Positions 16,512 through 25,054 of a stretch of DNA of 39,175 nt are shown here, piece after piece. A program made the translations under genes and the position numbers. Under the pieces are notes generated by a model. It was not told the origin of the DNA. It was given only the letters and a program-made list of their open reading frames with translations, and made no database searches. Position 1 is the first letter of the stretch. Each line of letters starts with the position of its first letter. This DNA comes from Methylobacterium bullatum (GTDB lineage: Bacteria > Pseudomonadota > Alphaproteobacteria > Rhizobiales > Beijerinckiaceae), in contig NZ_NKUG01000046.1 in NCBI RefSeq assembly GCF_014845095.1, forward strand, positions 1 to 39,175, given 5' to 3'.

Positions 16512-17437
16512 GCGCCCTTCTCTCCCTCGCCATCCTGCGGCCATGGTGGCTCCTGGCGATTCCCGTCATCCTCGTCCTCGCCCTGCGCGCGGCCTGGCGC
16601 TCGGCCCCGCTGGGGGATTGGGCGAAGGCCGTCGATCCCGGCCTCATGGCCTTCCTCGAGACGCGGGGGGCCGTCCTCGGCGGGCGGCGCCAAGCCAACC
16701 TCGCCGCCGCCATCGCGGCCGGGATCATCGCCCTCGCCCTCACCGGGCCGGCCATCGAGCGTCCCGATGCGGCCACCTTCCGCAACCTCGATGCGACGGT
16801 GGTCGTCATCGATCTCTCGCGCTCCGTGGCCGAGGGCGGTCATCTCAAGGAGGTCCGCCAGATCGCCGACAGCGTGGCCCAGGCAGCGGGCACCCGCAGC
16901 GTCGCCGTGGTGGTCTATGCCGGCGACGCCTATCTCGCAGCCCCGCCGACCACGGACCGCGACGCCCTCAGCCTCGTCCTCTTCGCCCTCGACGGCGACA
17001 CCGTGCCCGATCGCGGCACCCATCCGGAGCGCGGCCTCGCCATTGCGCGCCGGACCCTGGAAGAAGCTGGGGTCATCGCCGGGGACGTGGTCCTCGTCAC
17101 CGATGGCGACGGGATCGGCGATGCGGCCCTGCGCGAAGCCACTGCGATCCGGACCAAGGGCTGGCACCTCCATGCGGTGTTCGTGCCGGCCACCAAGGCC
17201 CTGCCGGACGGTTCGCCGAAACCCGACCGGACAGCTCTCGACCGCGTCACCGGCGCGGGCAATGGCGTGACCGTCGATCTCGACAGGCCCGCCGCCCTCC
17301 TCGACATCGTGGGTGCCAGCACGGCGCAGCATCTGGCGGCGGGCGGCTACACCGTGCTCGCCTTCGCCGACCTCGGACGCTGGCTGATCCTGCTCGCCCT
17401 GTTTCCCGCCCTCGTCCTGTTCCGCAGGAGCGCCTGA
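16508..17437 (+). CDS. Second VWA-domain membrane protein, BatB/MxaL-like
   Basis: The ATG at 16508 overlaps the preceding stop (ATGA). The 309-residue protein has two N-terminal hydrophobic segments (about 12-28 and 66-82), a VWA domain whose MIDAS is DLSRSV (D102, S104, S106) and VLVTDGDGIGD near residue 200, and a C-terminal membrane helix (about 288-304). Compared with the first VWA protein it lacks the usual third-loop Thr arrangement that I can identify, so metal binding is less certain. The stop overlaps the start of the TPR gene (TGATG). Two VWA proteins in tandem are typical of Bat and Mxa clusters. Confidence 0.9.
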   Translation: MSALLSLAILRPWWLLAIPVILVLALRAAWRSAPLGDWAKAVDPGLMAFLETRGAVLGGRRQANLAAAIAAGIIALALTGPAIERPDAATFRNLDATVVVIDLSRSVAEGGHLKEVRQIADSVAQAAGTRSVAVVVYAGDAYLAAPPTTDRDALSLVLFALDGDTVPDRGTHPERGLAIARRTLEEAGVIAGDVVLVTDGDGIGDAALREATAIRTKGWHLHAVFVPATKALPDGSPKPDRTALDRVTGAGNGVTVDLDRPAALLDIVGASTAQHLAAGGYTVLAFADLGRWLILLALFPALVLFRRSA

Positions 17438-18348
17438 TGAGCACGGCGCGTCTCTCCCTGTCCGATCGTCTTCCTCTCCTCCGGCATTGGACCGGCTGGG
17501 CGAGGATCGCCGGCGTCACTCTGGCCGGTGCCGGCATTCTCGGCCTCACCCTGGTCTCCGAGCCGCGCACGACGCTCGGTCGCAGCCTGATGAGCCTCGA
17601 CCTGCCCGGTGCCGCCGCCACCATTCTTGCCGATCCGGCCTGGCGCGGCCCCGCGCTCTACGAGGCGGGTCGCTACGAGGAGGCCATCGCCATCTTCCGG
17701 AACGGCGGCCGGCGCAACGCCTACAATCTCGCCAATGCGCTCGCGCGTTCCGGCGACTACCAGGGCGCCATCGACGCCTACGACGTCGCCCTGCAATACA
17801 ACCCGCGCGATGCGGATGCGCAGGCCAACCGCTCACTCGTCGCGCGTCTCGTCGCCGAGGGGCCGGGCGATCCGGGCAAGGGCGGCGGCCTCGCCAATGC
17901 CACGGCGACGGTGGGCTCGCGCTACAACAAGACCTCGAACCAGGACCCGAACGACGACATGAAGGCCTCCTCCGTCGGTGAGGGACTGGCCGGCAACAAG
18001 GAGGGGGGCACCTCCTCCTCGACGCCGGGCAACAGCAAGGTGGCGCGGCGCGGCAAGGCCGAGCAGCAATCGGTCGATTCCGGCAAAGGGGAAGCGAGGG
18101 GCTCGGCCAGCGATGCCGCCGGTCGTGGACGCACGGGCGCCGGTTCCGCCATGGTCGCCGCCGCTCCGGAACGCGAGGTGCGGCGCGTGACGAAGAGTTT
18201 CGAGGCGCACGAAATCCGCCCCGACCGCCTCTGGCTCCAGACCCTGCCCGACGATCCGGGCCGGTATCTCAAGCTGCGCCTGAAAGCCGAGCAGGCGGTG
18301 CGTGTGGAAGCGGGCACGGCGGTCCCGGCGGGAAGCAACCCATGGTGA
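17437..18348 (+). CDS. TPR protein, BatC-like
   Basis: The 303-residue protein has a membrane helix (about 23-41), then two TPR units (about 70-130) including PALYEAGRYEEAIAIF and NALARSGDYQGAIDAYDVAL, with YNPRDADAQANRSL closing the pair. A long Gly/Ser/Lys-rich low-complexity linker (about 140-250) is followed by a C-terminal block with LWLQTLPDDPGRYLKLRL, typical of BatC-like proteins in such operons. The TPR pair likely mediates contacts between the VWA proteins. Its stop is overlapped by the ATG of the last gene (18342). Confidence 0.9.
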   Translation: MSTARLSLSDRLPLLRHWTGWARIAGVTLAGAGILGLTLVSEPRTTLGRSLMSLDLPGAAATILADPAWRGPALYEAGRYEEAIAIFRNGGRRNAYNLANALARSGDYQGAIDAYDVALQYNPRDADAQANRSLVARLVAEGPGDPGKGGGLANATATVGSRYNKTSNQDPNDDMKASSVGEGLAGNKEGGTSSSTPGNSKVARRGKAEQQSVDSGKGEARGSASDAAGRGRTGAGSAMVAAAPEREVRRVTKSFEAHEIRPDRLWLQTLPDDPGRYLKLRLKAEQAVRVEAGTAVPAGSNPW

Positions 18349-19901
18349 GCTTTAGCGGAGAGATGCCGGTGTATCCCCCCTCTCCCCGCTCGCGGGGAGA
18401 GGGCCGAAGGCACCTCGTCGTGCCTTCGGTAAGCGGAGGCGAAAGCCGGAGCGAGGGTGAGGGGGCTCGTCCGAAAGCGACTCCTTCGGACGAGCCCCCT
18501 CACCCTCGGCTGCCGCCTCGCCGCGACGACGACGGGGTCGTCGCGGCCCTCTCACCGCGTGCGGGGAGAGGAGAACGTCTCACGCTGTCCGATCATGACC
18601 TTCCAGCCCACAAAGGGGGAAGGGATCACGCCCGGCGCGGCATCCTCATGCTCGGCGCGTTCCTGCTCCTCGCCGCTCCGGCCCATGCCGAAATCTCCCC
18701 CGGCGACCTCACCCTGACGGTGACGCCGGAGCTCAACGGCAACGCGGCGCCCTTTTCGCGAGAGATGGTGCTGCTCCACATTCGCGGCGTCTACCGGCAG
18801 GCGATCCTGCTGGAGGAGGTGGTCCAGCCGTCGCTGGCGAATTTCAGCTGGACCCAGCTCGGTCGCGACACCTGGTCGAAGACCCGCCTGCCGGACGGAC
18901 AGGTGGCGGTGGCCTTCGACCGCACCATCGCGATCTTCCCGCACCATCCGGGCGATTTCACCATCGACCCGTTCATCCACCGCCTCACCATCAACGATGG
19001 CGGCACCCGCAAGGTGGTGGACGTTCCCTCCGTCCCGGTCTCGCTGCCCGTCGCCACCTGGACGAAACCGGTGGGCGGTCCGGACGTAAAGGAGCCGTGG
19101 TGGCTGCCGGCGCGGGACGTGACCATCACCGATTCCTGGAGCCCCGACCCCGAAACGGTGAAGATCGGCGAGACCACGAGACGCATCGTCACCCTGGAGG
19201 CGCAGGGGCTGGTGGCCGAAGGGCTGCCACCGCGGCCAGTGATGCGCACACGCGGCATCCTCACCTTCGCGGGGCCCGTGACCCGCGAGACCATCATCAC
19301 CCCGACGGGGCCGGTGGCGCGGGCGACCTATCAATGGGACGTGCGCCCCGCCGTCACCGAAATCGTCCCGCTCGATGCCATCACCATTTCCTGGTTCGAC
19401 ACCGTCTCGCGGACCCTGCGCGAGGCGGAAATCCCGGCCCGGCAGATCGGCGGAGGCCTGCCCGATCGGGACGAGGATGCCAAACCCGTGGCTCCGGCCT
19501 CGCCGATGGTGGTCGCGGCTGCGGCCGTGGGCGCCTTCGGGTTCGGCCTTGCCCTCATCGGCTTTGGCATTCCGAGGCGCTCTCGGACCCTGCGCCTCGA
19601 CCGTGCGACACGCCGCGAGCTCACACGTTACGCGGAGGCGAGCGATGGACCGGGTTTCCGCGCCGCCCTCGACCCGGTCTTCGAGCGCCAACCCGACCTC
19701 GCGCGCCTCTGGCGCTCCACTCCCGTCATCGCTGAGGCGCTCTCGGCCCTCGACGCGTCGCTCTATGGCCGAGCCGAGGAAGCGAAGCCGGACCTGGCTC
19801 GATTAGCCGGCAACCTGTCGAAGCCGTTCAAGATCGACAGGCCTTCCGCCGAGCCGGTCACCCGGTTGGCGGATCTCGATGGTCGGGCTTTGCGGCGGTA
19901 A
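18342..19901 (+). CDS. BatD-like exported protein; 5' end carries an in-frame repeat array
   Basis: The reading frame opens at ATG 18342, overlapping the TPR stop, and runs 519 codons. Residues about 12-75 are encoded by a palindromic repeat array and look like read-through repeat, not protein sequence. A signal peptide follows near residues 95-116 (RRGILMLGAFLLLAAPAHA), then a beta-rich periplasmic region (about 118-380) with EMVLLHIRGVYRQAILLEE and PVRDVT-like strands, a membrane helix (about 388-410) and a cytosolic tail with ERQPDLARLW. The region matches BatD/oxygen-tolerance family proteins. The real translation start may be the internal ATG 18648, but that leaves a very short leader; the start is unresolved. 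Confidence 0.8.
   Translation: MVSFSGEMPVYPPSPRSRGEGRRHLVVPSVSGGESRSEGEGARPKATPSDEPPHPRLPPRRDDDGVVAALSPRAGRGERLTLSDHDLPAHKGGRDHARRGILMLGAFLLLAAPAHAEISPGDLTLTVTPELNGNAAPFSREMVLLHIRGVYRQAILLEEVVQPSLANFSWTQLGRDTWSKTRLPDGQVAVAFDRTIAIFPHHPGDFTIDPFIHRLTINDGGTRKVVDVPSVPVSLPVATWTKPVGGPDVKEPWWLPARDVTITDSWSPDPETVKIGETTRRIVTLEAQGLVAEGLPPRPVMRTRGILTFAGPVTRETIITPTGPVARATYQWDVRPAVTEIVPLDAITISWFDTVSRTLREAEIPARQIGGGLPDRDEDAKPVAPASPMVVAAAAVGAFGFGLALIGFGIPRRSRTLRLDRATRRELTRYAEASDGPGFRAALDPVFERQPDLARLWRSTPVIAEALSALDASLYGRAEEAKPDLARLAGNLSKPFKIDRPSAEPVTRLADLDGRALRR
18378..18571. repeat. Array of palindromic REP-like elements
   Basis: Four strong hairpins lie in a row: an 11-bp stem CCCTCTCCCCG with loop CTCG (18378-18403); a 10-bp stem CCGAAGGCAC (18404-18429); a perfect 23-bp stem with a 9-base loop (18453-18507); and a 10-bp stem CCGCGACGAC (18521-18546). 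A partial fifth, similar to the first, ends at 18571. Such arrays are intergenic in many Methylobacteriaceae, but here the array sits inside an open reading frame. The repeats are seen directly; the REP label is by resemblance. Confidence 0.85.
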
Positions 19902-20012
19902 CCTTTCGTTCACCCTGTTCTGAGAATTTCGACCCTCGTCCAGGGACGGTGAGTTGGGCGGTGAACGCCCATCGACAGGGCTTCCGGCGACGGGAGCACG
20001 CAGCGGGATGAC

Positions 20013-20429
20013 ATGAGCCGAGGGCGCGAGACAGCAGGAGGCCATGCCGCGAGGGTGGTGATCGCGGCGAGTTTCGTCGTGACAGGCCTCGTCGCGTCCG
20101 TCTTGTGCGGCCCGGCCCGGGCCGCCGACGCGCGGGAGCGCTGGTCCACCCCCTACGGCGTGGAGGCCAACCGCCCTGTCCCGGGAGCCGAGCCGCCGCC
20201 GCGTTACTTCCCGCGCGCGGACGAGGACAGCACGCCGCGACGGGAGCGTGCGAGACCCCGACGGGTCGCCTGTATCCCGAGAAGCGTGCCCATCCCCACC
20301 GACGCGCCGGACGATCCGAGCTATGTCGGATCGACCTACGGGCTCGGGAAACCGAGCTATTACGGCTTCAAGCCGGCGCTGGGCGTGGACGATCCCTTCG
20401 GCCGGTCCCTGCTGCCCTATTGCAACTGA
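20013..20429 (+). CDS. Small secreted protein of unknown function
   Basis: The 138-residue protein has a signal peptide (basic MSRGRETAGGHAARV, hydrophobic VIAASFVVTGLVASVL, cleavage near ARA37). The mature part is Pro/Arg-rich with RRERARPRRVACIPRS, then the segment YVGSTYGLGKPSYYGF and a C-terminal PYCN, giving two cysteines that may pair. No family is recognised. It lies alone between the Bat operon and panC, each about 90-110 bases away. The signal peptide and codon bias support it as real. Confidence 0.65.
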   Translation: MSRGRETAGGHAARVVIAASFVVTGLVASVLCGPARAADARERWSTPYGVEANRPVPGAEPPPRYFPRADEDSTPRRERARPRRVACIPRSVPIPTDAPDDPSYVGSTYGLGKPSYYGFKPALGVDDPFGRSLLPYCN

Positions 20430-20520
20430 CCTCTGCCGCTCGCGGCATCTGGCTTTCAGGCGCCGAGTTGGGATAGTCGAAGGCCTATCGACGTCCCTCA
20501 GAGCCCTGCGAAGAGCCCCG

Positions 20521-21384
20521 ATGAGCAGCCAAGCCTCGCCCGTCACCCCGGTCCGGTTCGACGCGGTGGATACCATGCGGGCCTGCATCCGCGCCTGGAA
20601 AGCGGCGGGCGACCGTGTCGTCCTCGTGCCCACCATGGGTGCCCTGCACCAGGGTCACCTCTCCCTCGTGAGCCGGGCGCGGGAACTGGGGGAGCGGGTC
20701 GTCGTCAGCATCTTCGTCAACCCGACGCAGTTCGGGCCGAGCGAGGATTTCTCGCGCTATCCGCGCGACACCGAGGCCGATCTCGCGCTCCTGTCGGAGG
20801 CGGGCGTCGATGCCGCCTACTGTCCCACCGTGGAGACGATGTATCCGGCGGATTTCTCCACCAGCCTCACGGTGGCGGGCATCAGCGAGGGCTTGTGCGG
20901 CGCTTTTCGGCCGGGCCATTTCTCCGGCGTCGCCACGGTGGTGACGAAGCTCGTCAATCAGGTCCAGCCCGATACCGCCCTGTTCGGCGAGAAGGACTTC
21001 CAGCAATTGCAGGTCATCCGCCGCGCGGTGCGCGACCTCGACATCCCCGTCGCCATCGGCGGCGTGCCGACGCTGCGGGAGGAGGACGGCCTCGCCCTCT
21101 CCTCGCGCAACCGCTACCTCGATGCGGACGAGCGGCGGATCGCACCCCTTCTCCACCGCGAGCTGGTGACCATCGCCGAAGGGTTGAGAGCGGGAAACGC
21201 GGCCTCGGCGCTCGTCTCCGCCTCGACCGAACGGCTGATCGAGGCCGGGTTCAGCACGGTCCAGTATCTCAGCGTGTGCGATGCGGACACGCTGGCCCCG
21301 GTGGAACACGCCACGGGACCGACCCGCATCCTGGTCGCCGCCTATCTCGGCTCGACGCGGCTCATCGACAACGTCGCCGTTTGA
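20521..21384 (+). CDS. panC: Pantothenate synthetase
   Basis: PanC joins pantoate and beta-alanine using ATP to form pantothenate, the CoA precursor. The 287-residue protein shows the HIGH-like motif PTMGALHQGHLSLV (HQGH at 43-46), NPTQFGPSEDF (about 68-78), GEKDFQQLQVIRR and the KMSKS-like LSSRNRYL loop. I start at ATG 20521 rather than the more upstream ATG, because the conserved TMRACIRAWK helix follows directly and the upstream codons are not PanC-like. panB is not adjacent. It converges on the PHB-depolymerase-like gene with 13 bases between stops. Confidence 0.97.
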   Translation: MSSQASPVTPVRFDAVDTMRACIRAWKAAGDRVVLVPTMGALHQGHLSLVSRARELGERVVVSIFVNPTQFGPSEDFSRYPRDTEADLALLSEAGVDAAYCPTVETMYPADFSTSLTVAGISEGLCGAFRPGHFSGVATVVTKLVNQVQPDTALFGEKDFQQLQVIRRAVRDLDIPVAIGGVPTLREEDGLALSSRNRYLDADERRIAPLLHRELVTIAEGLRAGNAASALVSASTERLIEAGFSTVQYLSVCDADTLAPVEHATGPTRILVAAYLGSTRLIDNVAV

Positions 21385-21397
21385 CGGGACCGGAGGG

Positions 21398-22642
21398 TCA
21401 GTGGCGCGGCCGGTCCAGACGGTGAGCCATGAAGAAGTCGACCATCGCCCGTGACGCATCCGGGCCGCGCGGATCGGTGTAGCTGCCCGCCGGGTCGCCA
21501 CCCGACCAGGAATGGCCGAGGCCGCGCACCAACCAGCTTTCCACCACGACCCGATCGGACGCGTCGGCATAGCGCGTGCGGATATAGGCCAGGCCGCCGG
21601 GGCCGGTTCCATCCGATACGGACGGCTGCAGGGCCTCGACGCCGGCCTGGATGAGAACATGATCGCCGTTGCGCGGATGGACGGTGCCGTCACTCTCGCC
21701 ATGGACCATGATGGTCGGCACCCGCGCGGTCTCCGCCGGCGGGACCACTACGGACCCCGACGGCCCGAGACGCATGGTCGTCAGTGCCGAGGAGATGTCA
21801 CCGGCGCAACCCGCGGCGAGACCCGAATGCACGCCGACGGCGGCATAGAGGTCGGGATAGGCCAGGGCGATGTTGGCGGCGGCGGCGCCACCGGCCGAGA
21901 GGCCTGCAATATACACCCTGCGCGCATCGACCTTGTACTGGCTCATCACCGCGCGGGTGAGACCCGCGATGATCTCGGCCTCACCGGAACCGCGTTCCTG
22001 GTCCCCGGGCTGGTACCAGTTCCAGCACCGCTGGCCGTGCGCCCTCATGCTCTGGGCGGGATAGACGACGAGGAATCCCTCCGTCTCGGCCAGACGGTTC
22101 ATGCCGGTGCCGGCCGCGAAATCGTCCGGCGACTGGGTACAGCCGTGGAGCATGACGAGGAGGGGAGGCTGGGCAACCGTCCTGCTCGGAACGTAAAGCT
22201 TGTAGTCGCGTGCGCCCGCATCGTTGGCGAACGCATGCTCGGTGAAAGTCCCCTCGCCGGCGGGAGGAGCCGGGACCTTGCCGTCCCGGAACAGGTTGGT
22301 GGGATCGAACCCGGAGAATCCCGACGGCGCCGATCCCGGCGCGACCACGCCCTGACCCGCCTGCCCAGATGGCGACGACAGCCCGAACTTCCGCGCCACC
22401 TGATCCAATGCCTCGCGCAGATGGTCCTGCAGGCCCTCCGTCATCGAGCCGGCCTTCGGATGGCCGGGCTTTGCGGCCTCGCCGCCTCCGACCTGGACCA
22501 TCTGTCCCGACGTCTCGGCATCGTGCCGGCCGAAGAGGCCGCGCTGGATGAGATCGGCTGCTTCCTGCAGGCGTCCTGCCCCCGTCAGTTTGGTCGCTTC
22601 GACGAGATCGTCCATACGCGTCCGGTTCGGGTGATCAGCCAT
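21398..22642 (-). CDS. PHB depolymerase family esterase
   Basis: From the ATG at 22642 the protein is 414 residues. The N-terminal half (about 1-140) is a helical region with MDDLVEATKLTGAGRLQEAA, seen in the related phasin-like or LpqC-type esterases. The catalytic domain starts near YKLYVPS and has an oxyanion HGCTQSPDDF (about 166-175), the lipase box GLSAGG (S249) and GLGHSWSGG with the His. There is no signal peptide, so it probably acts on intracellular polyester or another ester. Family: esterase PHB depolymerase (short-chain). An upstream in-frame ATG at 22705 exists but overlaps the regulatory region. The upstream TGCATTGCA repeats fit PHB-linked control. Confidence 0.88.
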   Translation of the reverse strand: MADHPNRTRMDDLVEATKLTGAGRLQEAADLIQRGLFGRHDAETSGQMVQVGGGEAAKPGHPKAGSMTEGLQDHLREALDQVARKFGLSSPSGQAGQGVVAPGSAPSGFSGFDPTNLFRDGKVPAPPAGEGTFTEHAFANDAGARDYKLYVPSRTVAQPPLLVMLHGCTQSPDDFAAGTGMNRLAETEGFLVVYPAQSMRAHGQRCWNWYQPGDQERGSGEAEIIAGLTRAVMSQYKVDARRVYIAGLSAGGAAAANIALAYPDLYAAVGVHSGLAAGCAGDISSALTTMRLGPSGSVVVPPAETARVPTIMVHGESDGTVHPRNGDHVLIQAGVEALQPSVSDGTGPGGLAYIRTRYADASDRVVVESWLVRGLGHSWSGGDPAGSYTDPRGPDASRAMVDFFMAHRLDRPRH

Positions 22643-22777
22643 CGCATGATCGCTTTCTTGGGTGCTGGGAGAGTGGACGACGGATCCGATCGATGCTGGA
22701 TACACAGAGATCCCGCATCGACGATGGGCTTGATTCGCCTCCGCGCCGACTCGATGTGCAAAGATGTAGGCTGGTTC

Positions 22778-22811
22778 TATTGCATTGCAATATGTCTTTT
22801 ATTGCATTGCA
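22778..22811. promoter_or_regulatory. Paired TGCATTGCA operator upstream of the PHB-depolymerase-like gene
   Basis: TATTGCATTGCA occurs twice, at 22778-22789 and 22800-22811, with a 22-bp period (two helical turns). The first copy extends to a perfect 15-bp palindrome TATTGCATTGCAATA (22778-22792). It lies about 136-170 bases upstream of the depolymerase start and just past the dnaQ stop. TGC-rich motifs of this kind are bound by the PHB regulator PhaR in rhizobia and Paracoccus, so PhaR is the leading candidate. The repeat is seen; the binder is inference. Confidence 0.6.
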
Positions 22812-22822
22812 CCTAACGGGTT

Positions 22823-23560
22823 TCACTCACCGTCGTTCTCGCTGACGTAGTCGCGCCAGATCGGGCTGGAACCGAGGGTAGCGACGAAAGCCGCGTGCTG
22901 ACTCACTTCCAAGGGGTCCAAACGGTTGCGCAATCGGCGCGGTTCCACGGCGATGGGTCCGTCGCCCGAGGCGATGGCCCGGGCCGGCTCCGTGGCCTCG
23001 ACCATGGCGAGGCCGAGGCTCGTCTGCTTGCCGCCGAGGAGTTCGATATAGACCTCGGCCAGGATCTGGGCGTCGAGGAGCGCCCCGTGTTTGGTCCGCC
23101 GCGTCGTATCGATCCCGTAGCGGACGCAGAGCGCATCGAGGCTGTTGGAGGCTCCGGTATGCTTGCGCCGCGCCATCTGCAGCGTGTCGACCACCGCCCC
23201 CAGGTCGATCTGCGGCGGCCCGCTATCGCCGAGCCGGGCGAACTCCATGTTGAGGAAGCCCACATCGAAGGGCGCGTTGTGGATCACGAGGGGGGAATCG
23301 CCGCAGAAGGCGACGAAATCGTCCACGATCGCCGAGAAGACGGGTTTGTCGGCCAGGAACGCGTCGGAGAGACCGTGGACGCCGAACGCGCCCTGCGAGA
23401 CCGGCCGTGTCGGATTGACGTAGCGGTGGAAGGTCACCCCCGTCTGGATGTGGTTGATGAGCTCGACGCAGCCGATTTCGATCAGCCGGTCCCCGTTCTT
23501 GGCATCCGTCCCGGTGGTCTCGGTGTCGAGGACGATCTCACGGAGCATGGTGCGGTCCAT
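22823..23560 (-). CDS. dnaQ: DNA polymerase III epsilon subunit (proofreading exonuclease)
   Basis: DnaQ is the 3'-5' exonuclease of the replicative polymerase. The 245-residue protein has the DEDDh motifs: VLDTETTGTD (D12, E14), HNAPFDVGFLNME (about 97-109) and the late HGALLDAQILAEVYIELLGGK. QTSLGL right after is a candidate beta-clamp binding motif. A second start four codons later (23548) gives the form beginning LREIVLDTETTG, which is more usual. It is the distal gene of the leftward ppsR-maf-aroE-coaE-dnaQ block flanking the candidate origin. Confidence 0.95.
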   Translation of the reverse strand: MDRTMLREIVLDTETTGTDAKNGDRLIEIGCVELINHIQTGVTFHRYVNPTRPVSQGAFGVHGLSDAFLADKPVFSAIVDDFVAFCGDSPLVIHNAPFDVGFLNMEFARLGDSGPPQIDLGAVVDTLQMARRKHTGASNSLDALCVRYGIDTTRRTKHGALLDAQILAEVYIELLGGKQTSLGLAMVEATEPARAIASGDGPIAVEPRRLRNRLDPLEVSQHAAFVATLGSSPIWRDYVSENDGE

Positions 23561-23583
23561 TCGAGGGAATACGAAGCAAGCGG

Positions 23584-24189
23584 TCAGGCCGTACCTGCGC
23601 CGACGAGGCGTTGGATGAGAGCGTCGACCTGATTTTCGGCATCAGCAAGGCCAAGCCCGGTATCGATGAGGAAGTCTGCGCGGGCGCGCTTGTCGGCATC
23701 GGGCAACTGCTTGGCGAGGATCGCGGCAAACGCCGCCTCGGACATGCCGGGGCGAGCCAGCACACGCTGCCGCTGAACCTCGGGATCGGCCGTCACCACC
23801 AGAACCGCATCGCATCTGTCTTCCCCACCGGTCTCGAACAGGAGGGGGATGTCGAGGATCACCAGGGAGGCGTCGGCGTGCTCGTCGAGGAAGCGCTGTT
23901 CCTCCCCTCGGACGAGGGGATGGATCGCGGCTTCCAGCCGGGCGAGAGAATCGGGCCGGCCGAGCACCTGGTCCCGCAGGCGCGCGCGGTCGACGGAGCC
24001 GTCCTCCGCGATGGCGTCGGGGAACAGGCCCGCGATGAGGGGGGCGCCGGCTCCTCCCGCCGCGTAGAGACGCCGCACCGCCGCATCCGCGTCATGGATC
24101 GGGACGCCGCGCCGGGCGAATAGGGAGGCGGTGGTCGATTTCCCCATGCCGATGGAGCCGGTGAGGCCGAGGATGAACGGCCGGGTCAT
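23584..24189 (-). CDS. coaE: Dephospho-CoA kinase
   Basis: CoaE phosphorylates dephospho-CoA in the last step of CoA synthesis. The 201-residue protein has a P-loop GSIGMGKST (11-19), [11 protein letters not shown], and [20 protein letters not shown] for the substrate and lid region. I start at ATG 24189, overlapping the aroE stop (ATGA), because the P-loop follows at the usual distance; the frame is open upstream inside aroE. panC lies a few kilobases left, so two CoA-pathway genes share the window. Confidence 0.96.
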   Translation of the reverse strand: MTRPFILGLTGSIGMGKSTTASLFARRGVPIHDADAAVRRLYAAGGAGAPLIAGLFPDAIAEDGSVDRARLRDQVLGRPDSLARLEAAIHPLVRGEEQRFLDEHADASLVILDIPLLFETGGEDRCDAVLVVTADPEVQRQRVLARPGMSEAAFAAILAKQLPDADKRARADFLIDTGLGLADAENQVDALIQRLVGAGTA

Positions 24190-25028
24190 CGCTTCACGAC
24201 CAGATCGGCGACGATGAGGGCACGCAGCTCCGGTGTGACCACGGGACGGGTCCCGAACCAGCGCTCGAAACCCGGCACGGCCTGATGCAGCAGCATGCCG
24301 AGCCCGTCGACCACGCGATGCCCCCGCACCGCAGCTGCCGCCAGAAGCGGGGTCTGCAGAGGCGAATAGACGATGTCGGCCACGGCACATTCAGCCGGCA
24401 AACGATCCAGCTTGATGTCGAGGGGCGGCTTGCCGGTCATACCGAGGGAGGTGGTGTTGACGAGAAGCCGCGCGCCATGAAGGGCGTCGTCGAGCCCGTC
24501 CCAGTCGATGGCCTCGACGCGGGACGGGTCGAGCTCCACAATGGCCTCGGACCGCGAGCGCGTGCGGTTGGCAACCCGGATGCGGTTCGCCGGACCGTCG
24601 AGAAGGCCCGCGACGACGGCCCGTGCCGCTCCTCCCGCTCCGAGGATCACGACGTCTCGCGCATCGGCGCCGAGCCAGTCCGCCCCGAGGGTCTCGTCGA
24701 GATGAGCGGTGAAGCCGGCGGCATCGGTGTTGTCGCCGACGAGACGTCCCTGCCCGTCGAAGGAGAGCGTGTTGACCGCGCCGATCCGCCTGGCCGCCTC
24801 CGTCAGCACCTCGGCCCCGGCGAAGGCGGCTTCCTTGTGCGGCAGGGTCACGTTTCCGCCGGCGAACCCGGCAGCCTTCAGGCTGCGCAGGAAGGCCTCG
24901 AAATCCTCCGGCGCCACGTCGATCCGCTCATAGGACCCGTCGAGCCCAAGGGTCGAGAGCCAGTGTCCGTGGATCATCGGCGACCGAGAATGGGCGATCG
25001 GATGACCGACGACGAAGGCTTTGATCAT
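24186..25028 (-). CDS. aroE: Shikimate dehydrogenase
   Basis: AroE reduces 3-dehydroshikimate to shikimate with NADPH in aromatic amino acid synthesis. The 280-residue protein shows the substrate SRSP loop (14-17), NVTLPHK with the catalytic K65, GDNTDAAGF with D102, and the Rossmann loop [16 protein letters not shown] is the NADP phosphate-binding segment. Length is normal. It overlaps coaE by 4 bases and follows maf by 26 bases, as part of the conserved alphaproteobacterial block. Confidence 0.96.
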   Translation of the reverse strand: MIKAFVVGHPIAHSRSPMIHGHWLSTLGLDGSYERIDVAPEDFEAFLRSLKAAGFAGGNVTLPHKEAAFAGAEVLTEAARRIGAVNTLSFDGQGRLVGDNTDAAGFTAHLDETLGADWLGADARDVVILGAGGAARAVVAGLLDGPANRIRVANRTRSRSEAIVELDPSRVEAIDWDGLDDALHGARLLVNTTSLGMTGKPPLDIKLDRLPAECAVADIVYSPLQTPLLAAAAVRGHRVVDGLGMLLHQAVPGFERWFGTRPVVTPELRALIVADLVVKR

Positions 25029-25054
25029 GAAGGGGTCTCGCTCGGCGTTCGGGA

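Noticed and set aside
13050..18348. Naming these genes mxaR, mxaS, mxaC, mxaL
   Set aside because: Gene order and content fit a Bat-type cluster equally well, and no methanol dehydrogenase genes are visible, so specific mxa symbols are not supported.
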